From: Neobacillus kokaensis
GTDB taxonomy: Bacteria; Bacillota; Bacilli; Bacillales; Cytobacillaceae
Length of the DNA stretch: 64,000 bases
Assembly (NCBI RefSeq): GCF_014656545.1
Contig: NZ_BNDS01000011.1
Coordinates: 62,001-126,000, forward strand
Direction of reading: 5' to 3'
A model generated the notes under the pieces. It worked only from the letters and a program-made list of their open reading frames with translations. It ran no database searches and had not been told where the DNA came from. A program made the position numbers and the translations under genes. Of this stretch, positions 59,159-64,000 are shown one piece after another; the stretch's first letter is position 1; every line of letters starts with the position of its first letter.

Positions 59159-60673
59159 CTAAATTTCTATATTTACTGGAGTTTTGGGCGCCTTTGGTGT
59201 CGAGGTCCCTGCTGAAAGTGTTTTCCCTGTAATGTAAAAATCAAGCGTCTCTTTTGGAATCTGTTGATATTCCTTCCTTTTTATAAGGTAGAAGACCAGT
59301 CCAATCGCAATCCAAACTACTAACGCAATAAGTGATGGAGTTCCTAAGGCAGACGGTGAGCTAGGAATAAGAAGTAATCCTAAGAAGCTGATACTAGAAA
59401 TGATCCCTATTAGACAAATAAATTTCTTAAGCGGCGATACAAGGTCTTTTGAATTTTCCTCACCAATTTCTAAACTCTTTCCATTTTCATTCCATTTAAA
59501 AAGTTTATATGCGGTACAACATGTATATAAATAGGCGATAGTAACCCCAGTTGCAGACATATCCACTACCCAAAGCAAGGCTGGCCGTCCGAACCAAGGT
59601 GCGAAGAGACAAAATACGGCTGTGAAAATAATCCCAACATAAGGGGTTTTATATTTAGGATGCAGTTTTCCAAAGGCTGCAGGCAGTATTTTAGCCCTCC
59701 CCATTGCAAACATTAAACGGCTGGAGGATACATAAAAACCATTTAACCCTGTAAAAACACCCATAAGCAAGGAAATACAGAGTAAAATCATACCAGCTGT
59801 TCCTAATGTGTTTGTGATGACATCTGCTGTCCCCCAAATTGGTTTCCCTTCAACTAATTGCTGCCAAGGGTTGGCCACTGCAGTTGTAATAACCATTAAC
59901 GAATAAAGGATCGCAGCAAAAATAAGGGAATAAATGATTAAGGAAAAAGCTTTCTTAGGTGGAAAGTTGAACTCTTCTGCTGCTTGAGGAACATTATCAA
60001 ACCCTACATAGGCCCAAGGTGCAATCGCTAATATTGCTAGTATACCCGTAATTGCTGGTATTCCCGGTTTCATTAGAGGTTTTAAGTTTTCTAGGCTTGT
60101 ACTAGGATGGAGCAGCATACTGATTGTTAATAATAAAACTCCCGCGACGAGAATGACACAAAAGATGAATTGAATTTGACCTGAGAGGGAACTACCTTTG
60201 ACATTAAAATAGGCAAACAAGATAATGGCAATACTAGCAATTAGAACTTCGCCAAGATAGACTTGCCAGCCATTCATTTCATATAAATAGACAATATTTG
60301 AAATCGAAGGAACTACAAACTTTCCTAGTAATGCAAGAGCTGAGGCGTTTAAGGCAACAATACTAATATACCCTAACGTTAAGAACCAGCCGCAAATATA
60401 CGCATGGGTTCTGCCGAAACCAACATAAGCGTAGGCAAATTCTCCGCCGGAAACCGGCAGCTTTTCGATTAATATTCCATAACTTACGGCGATTAACATC
60501 ATAATCAATCCGCCAAGCAGTAAACCGATAATCACTCCCAATGGGCCTGCCTTTGCCATCCAATCTGTAGGGAGAATAAAACATCCCCAGCCGATTGCTG
60601 ACCCTAATGCGATCGCCCAAATCCAACTTGGTTTAAAACTCTTTTCAAGTTCCACCCTTTTTTCCAAAAGCAT
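59159..60673 (-). CDS. APC-family permease, possible taurine importer
   Basis: 504 residues, about 12 membrane helices with long helices near the C-terminus. N-terminal WIWAIALGSAIGWGCFILPTDWMAKAGP and PVSGGEFAYAYVGFG are typical of APC amino acid/amine permeases. It is the next gene after xsc and tpa on the same strand, but a terminator lies between. As no other transporter for taurine is visible here, this is the best candidate; ethanolamine or another amine is also possible. Confidence 0.82.
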   Translation of the reverse strand: MLLEKRVELEKSFKPSWIWAIALGSAIGWGCFILPTDWMAKAGPLGVIIGLLLGGLIMMLIAVSYGILIEKLPVSGGEFAYAYVGFGRTHAYICGWFLTLGYISIVALNASALALLGKFVVPSISNIVYLYEMNGWQVYLGEVLIASIAIILFAYFNVKGSSLSGQIQFIFCVILVAGVLLLTISMLLHPSTSLENLKPLMKPGIPAITGILAILAIAPWAYVGFDNVPQAAEEFNFPPKKAFSLIIYSLIFAAILYSLMVITTAVANPWQQLVEGKPIWGTADVITNTLGTAGMILLCISLLMGVFTGLNGFYVSSSRLMFAMGRAKILPAAFGKLHPKYKTPYVGIIFTAVFCLFAPWFGRPALLWVVDMSATGVTIAYLYTCCTAYKLFKWNENGKSLEIGEENSKDLVSPLKKFICLIGIISSISFLGLLLIPSSPSALGTPSLIALVVWIAIGLVFYLIKRKEYQQIPKETLDFYITGKTLSAGTSTPKAPKTPVNIEI

Positions 60674-60793
60674 GTCCCTCCATATTTCCTATTATTATCT
60701 TGCTATCACAATTAATCTATCATTTGCAAAAATATACCTTTTTCACAAATTGTAATTACCCCTATTTTTATCATAATACTTTGATTTAAGTCT

Positions 60794-60836
60794 AAAGAAA
60801 AAGGGGCTTAGACTGGTGCCTCGCCCCTTTTCTTAG
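60794..60836 (-). terminator. Terminator of the tpa-xsc operon
   Basis: AAGAAAAGGGGC and GCCCCTTTTTCTT arms separated by a 15-base loop (minus strand), just after the xsc stop codon. Confidence 0.85.
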
Positions 60837-60843
60837 CTTTATC

Positions 60844-62613
60844 TTACCAGTTACGGTGATCTAAATGAGCATATTTAGGAAGTAAACGTACTGGCATTTT
60901 CAATGCATCTTTTCTGAATGGAGGTGCCAATTGTGTTCCATCTACATGGATGTCAATAACAGTTGGTTTGCCAGATTCAATAGCCTTTTGAACAGCAGGC
61001 CCTAAATCTTCAGGTCGATCAACACTTACTCCTACTGCACCCATTGATCTTGCAACTTCTGCAAAATCAGGGTTTTCAATATCTGCACCTACAAAACGGT
61101 TGTTGTAGAAATCAACTTGGTTTTTCTTCTCTGCACACCATGCATGGTTATTAAATACACAAGCAACTACTGGAATATTTTCTTCAACAGCCGTGCTTAC
61201 TTCATGCAAGCTCATACCCCATGCACCGTCACCCACAATCGCAACTACTGGACTATTTGGATTAGCAAGCTTCGCACCTAATGCAGATGGATAAGCAAAT
61301 CCAGTATTACCGAAAGTTAAAGCAGCAATATGCTGGCGGCCATTATTAAATTTCAAGTACGCATTAGCAGTTGAAGATACGTTACCAATATCAGTTGTAA
61401 CGATTGTATTTTCAGGCAATGCTTTTGTCAGCTCTAATAATGCACGGCGTGGGTTAATTGGATTGCCGTCTACCATAGCTAGATCAACTAATTCTTTTTC
61501 CCATTGTGCTTTTAGTTCTGCTACTTGGCGCAGTGTTTCTTGATTTGGAGCTAAATTTGGCGTTTTTTCTTTCAAACGCTTAGCAATTTCAACGGAAGCA
61601 GCATTCGCATCACCGATAATCCCTACTTCTACTGGATGTGTACGAGCAATATTACGTGGGTTAATATCCACTTGAATAATCTTTGCTTGTTTCGGGAAGT
61701 AATCAATGTCATAGCAAGGAAGTGTTCCAAATACGGATAAACGAGTACCAATTGCTAACACTACGTCTGCATCTTTAAGTGAGTACATAGCAGCTTTTGA
61801 TCCCATATAACCAATTGGTCCCACTGCTAACGCATGATTAGCTGGGAATGCATCATTATGCATGTAAGAAACAGCCACAGGTGTAGTAAGGTGTTCTGCG
61901 ATTTCTTTTACAGCTTCAATACCGTCAGAATCAACAACACCACGGCCTGCAATGATAACAGGATTTTTAGCATTTGCTAATAATTCAACAGCCTTGTCAA
62001 TTAACTCTAAAGATCCACAGCCACGGTTATCAACACGATATTGGTGCGGCTCTAAAATAACATCTTCTAATTCGCCATAGAAGTAGTCACGCGGGATATC
62101 GAATAATACTGGTCCGCGCTCAGCATAAGCAATACGGAATGCTGTTCTTAAGCAATCTGCTACACGGCTTGGATGTGTTACGCGAACTGTTTCTTTTGTA
62201 ATCGCTTTAAATACAGATACTTGGTCACACTCTTGGAAACCGTCCCAGCCTACAGTTGGTGTTCCTGCAGATGGAGAGATTACGACCATTGGTGTGTGCG
62301 CTTGGTTAGCTGCAGCAACAGAAGTAACCATGTTTGTAATACCAGGGCCATTTTGACCAATAACTACACCTGCTACCCCGCTGACTCTTGTATAGGCATC
62401 TGCCATATGGGCTGCACTTTGTTCATGACGAACCCCAATAAAGCGGATTCCAGCCTCTGGTAATAGGTCAAGCATATCCATGAAAGCTGATCCTAGGATA
62501 CCGGAAATATGTTTTACGCCTTCTGCTACTAGAGTCTCTACAATTGCCTCACTTGGAGTCATTTTCACTTTTTTTGTTTGGATTTGTTGTAATTCTTTTT
62601 CTACTTTTGCCAT
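60844..62613 (-). CDS. xsc: Sulfoacetaldehyde acetyltransferase
   Basis: 589 residues, thiamine-diphosphate enzyme of the acetolactate synthase superfamily. The active-site Glu is in [16 protein letters not shown] (about 61-76); the Xsc-type [14 protein letters not shown] and [14 protein letters not shown] segments separate it from acetolactate synthase. The ThDP motif is [30 protein letters not shown]. It converts sulfoacetaldehyde and phosphate into acetyl phosphate and sulfite. It follows the tpa gene by about 28 bases, forming a taurine dissimilation pair. A related ThDP lyase with another substrate is possible but less likely. Confidence 0.88.
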   Translation of the reverse strand: MAKVEKELQQIQTKKVKMTPSEAIVETLVAEGVKHISGILGSAFMDMLDLLPEAGIRFIGVRHEQSAAHMADAYTRVSGVAGVVIGQNGPGITNMVTSVAAANQAHTPMVVISPSAGTPTVGWDGFQECDQVSVFKAITKETVRVTHPSRVADCLRTAFRIAYAERGPVLFDIPRDYFYGELEDVILEPHQYRVDNRGCGSLELIDKAVELLANAKNPVIIAGRGVVDSDGIEAVKEIAEHLTTPVAVSYMHNDAFPANHALAVGPIGYMGSKAAMYSLKDADVVLAIGTRLSVFGTLPCYDIDYFPKQAKIIQVDINPRNIARTHPVEVGIIGDANAASVEIAKRLKEKTPNLAPNQETLRQVAELKAQWEKELVDLAMVDGNPINPRRALLELTKALPENTIVTTDIGNVSSTANAYLKFNNGRQHIAALTFGNTGFAYPSALGAKLANPNSPVVAIVGDGAWGMSLHEVSTAVEENIPVVACVFNNHAWCAEKKNQVDFYNNRFVGADIENPDFAEVARSMGAVGVSVDRPEDLGPAVQKAIESGKPTVIDIHVDGTQLAPPFRKDALKMPVRLLPKYAHLDHRNW

Positions 62614-62641
62614 TTATAAACACTACCCTTCTATAAATAAA

Positions 62642-64000
62642 TTAATTAATTTGGTTAAATGCATTTTCTACAGTTTCTACCAGGAAATTCAGATCCTCTT
62701 CCGTTGAAGAAAGCGGAGGAGCGATGATCAGGACATTATTAAAACCTGGTACGGTGTCACCATTTCTGCCAATAATCAAGCCCTTTTCTTTACATAAGCC
62801 AATTACTTTTGCCAGCATTGCATCTTCAGCTGGTTCTTTAGACTGTTTATCTTTCACTAATTCAATCCCATATAAGAATCCTTTATGGCGAACTTCACCA
62901 ACATTTGGATGCTCGATTAAATCTTTTAATCTGCCTAAAATCGATTCACCTAATGTGGCAACGCGGCTAACGATATTTTCTTTTTCAATGATTTCAATAT
63001 TTTTCAATGCTACTGCACAGCTTGCCGGATGTCCTCCGTAAGTAGAGACGTGACGAAGATGTTTGTCTGCCCCTGCTTCTTTAAAGGTTTCAAAGATTTC
63101 AGATTTAACTGATGTTGCTCCTAGCGGCAAATATCCGCTTGTAAGTCCCTTCGCCATTGTTACGATATCAGGCTGTACACCTTCGGAATGCATGAATCCG
63201 AACATTTTACCAGTTCTGCCAAATCCCGAAACAACTTCATCACAAATGAGCAGGACATTATGTTTCTTACAAATTTCTTGTACACGCTGCATATATTCAG
63301 CTGAAGGAACAATCACACCGCCGCCGGAAATAAATGGCTCCATGATTACGGCTGAGACTGATTCAGCTCCTTCCCAATTAATCATTTGATCAATCATATC
63401 AGCAGCTACTTTATCGCAATTCGTCACCTCTTCGCCAAATGGACAGCGATAGCTGTATGGCGGTGGAACATGTAGGAAACCTGGCACACCTGGATCGTAT
63501 TTTACCCGGCGGTTTGCCTGTGCGGTTGCACTTAATGCCCCAAGTGTTGAACCATGATAGGCACGGTATCTGGAAATAATTTTATATTTTCCTGGATTAC
63601 CAGTTTGAATATGATATTGTCTTGCAATTTTAAACGCTGTTTCATTGGATTCAGATCCACTGTTGGAAAAGAATGTTTTATATGAAGCGCCTAAAAGCTC
63701 GCTGATTTTAGCTGATAGTTTAATAGCTGGTATATGGCTGAGAGTTAGCGGAAAATACGAGAGCTTCATCATTTGTTCCGCTGCCGCATCGACAATTTCC
63801 TTTCTGCCATGCCCTAAATTTAAACACCATAACCCAGAGACACCATCCAAATAACGTTTACCGTTAACATCTGTGAACCAAGCGCCTTCGCCTGAATCCG
63901 CAATTGTTGGATTGCTGCCTTCTACATGACGGCTCATAGCATGCCATAAATGTTCTTGGTCTTGAGCCTCAAGAAGCTGTGTATCTTGAACTTCTAGTTT
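62642..64000 (-). CDS. tpa: Taurine:pyruvate aminotransferase (5' end outside window)
   Basis: The frame runs off the window at 64000; the reading frame continues upstream of Met at 63937 through 21 more codons ending DQEHLWHA, the usual class III lead-in, so the true start lies beyond the edge. At least 452 residues. PLP lysine is in VTMAKGLTSGYLPLG; the aldehyde-binding region is ICDEVVSGFGRTGKMFG; the pyruvate-type N-terminus YLDGVSGLWCLNLGHGRKEI matches the Tpa/beta-alanine:pyruvate group. It makes sulfoacetaldehyde and alanine from taurine and pyruvate. Gene order with xsc supports taurine as substrate. Confidence 0.87.
   Translation of the reverse strand, partial: KLEVQDTQLLEAQDQEHLWHAMSRHVEGSNPTIADSGEGAWFTDVNGKRYLDGVSGLWCLNLGHGRKEIVDAAAEQMMKLSYFPLTLSHIPAIKLSAKISELLGASYKTFFSNSGSESNETAFKIARQYHIQTGNPGKYKIISRYRAYHGSTLGALSATAQANRRVKYDPGVPGFLHVPPPYSYRCPFGEEVTNCDKVAADMIDQMINWEGAESVSAVIMEPFISGGGVIVPSAEYMQRVQEICKKHNVLLICDEVVSGFGRTGKMFGFMHSEGVQPDIVTMAKGLTSGYLPLGATSVKSEIFETFKEAGADKHLRHVSTYGGHPASCAVALKNIEIIEKENIVSRVATLGESILGRLKDLIEHPNVGEVRHKGFLYGIELVKDKQSKEPAEDAMLAKVIGLCKEKGLIIGRNGDTVPGFNNVLIIAPPLSSTEEDLNFLVETVENAFNQIN

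Overview
The window looks like a chromosomal segment of an aerobic, low-GC Firmicute of the Bacillaceae (Bacillus/Neobacillus type). The signs are low GC, strong GGAGG-type ribosome binding sites, frequent GTG starts, intrinsic terminators with long T-runs, a TPP riboswitch ahead of a Bacillus-style thiazole operon, and many Bacillus-type families (BrnQ, CidAB/CidR, ANTAR-type EutV). The genus is inferred, not shown. Nearly every gene is on the minus strand; only an IclR-type and a LysR-type regulator plus a gene tail at the left edge are on the plus strand. I see no rRNA, tRNA, insertion sequence, prophage or CRISPR array.

Layout. (1) 1-1.8 kb: a gene tail, an IclR regulator and a GntR regulator. 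(2) 1.9-14.1 kb: a catabolic operon with two molybdenum hydroxylase large subunits sharing one Fe-S and one FAD subunit, a CoxG-like protein and XdhC, followed by a flavin monooxygenase, a DUF3891 protein, a maleate-isomerase-like enzyme, a DsrE protein and a cysteine hydrolase. The best reading is an N-heteroaromatic (nicotinate-type) pathway ending in maleamate, maleate and fumarate. A LysR regulator diverges from xdhC. (3) 15.2-19.1 kb: thiamine thiazole operon tenI-thiO-thiS-thiG-thiF behind a TPP riboswitch and terminator. (4) 19.2-27.9 kb: single genes: luciferase-like monooxygenase, two small unknown proteins, acyl-CoA synthetase, cidR/cidA/cidB, FMN reductase, BrnQ and MgtC. (5) 28.0-34.4 kb: one tightly overlapped operon for uptake and cytoplasmic hydrolysis of an unknown, probably phosphorylated, compound (binding lipoprotein, alkaline-phosphatase-superfamily hydrolase, two permeases, ATPase, DeoR, PHP hydrolase). 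(6) 34.6-48.7 kb: ethanolamine microcompartment locus eutW-eutV-eutH-eutS-eutP-eutA-eutB-eutC-eutL-eutE-eutM-pduL-unknown-eutN-BMC shell protein-mdh, with EutV-type hairpin/terminator leaders. (7) 48.8-57.1 kb: DUF438/hemerythrin/PAS protein, YraQ-type permease, MFS transporter with YtcJ-like amidohydrolase, lipoprotein, HAD phosphatase, methionine aminopeptidase. (8) 57.3-64 kb: two amino-acid permeases and a taurine dissimilation pair (xsc and tpa, the latter cut by the window edge).

Most of the segment is scavenging metabolism: N-heteroaromatics, organophosphates, ethanolamine and taurine as carbon, nitrogen or energy sources. The two parts I consider most likely to hold undescribed biology are the DUF3891 protein, whose His/Asp pattern resembles HD-domain metal enzymes and which sits where the pathway needs a ring-cleaving enzyme, and the ethanolamine locus, which ends in a malate dehydrogenase and carries a cargo-like unknown protein. 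All functional assignments come from reading motifs and gene order; no database search was run.
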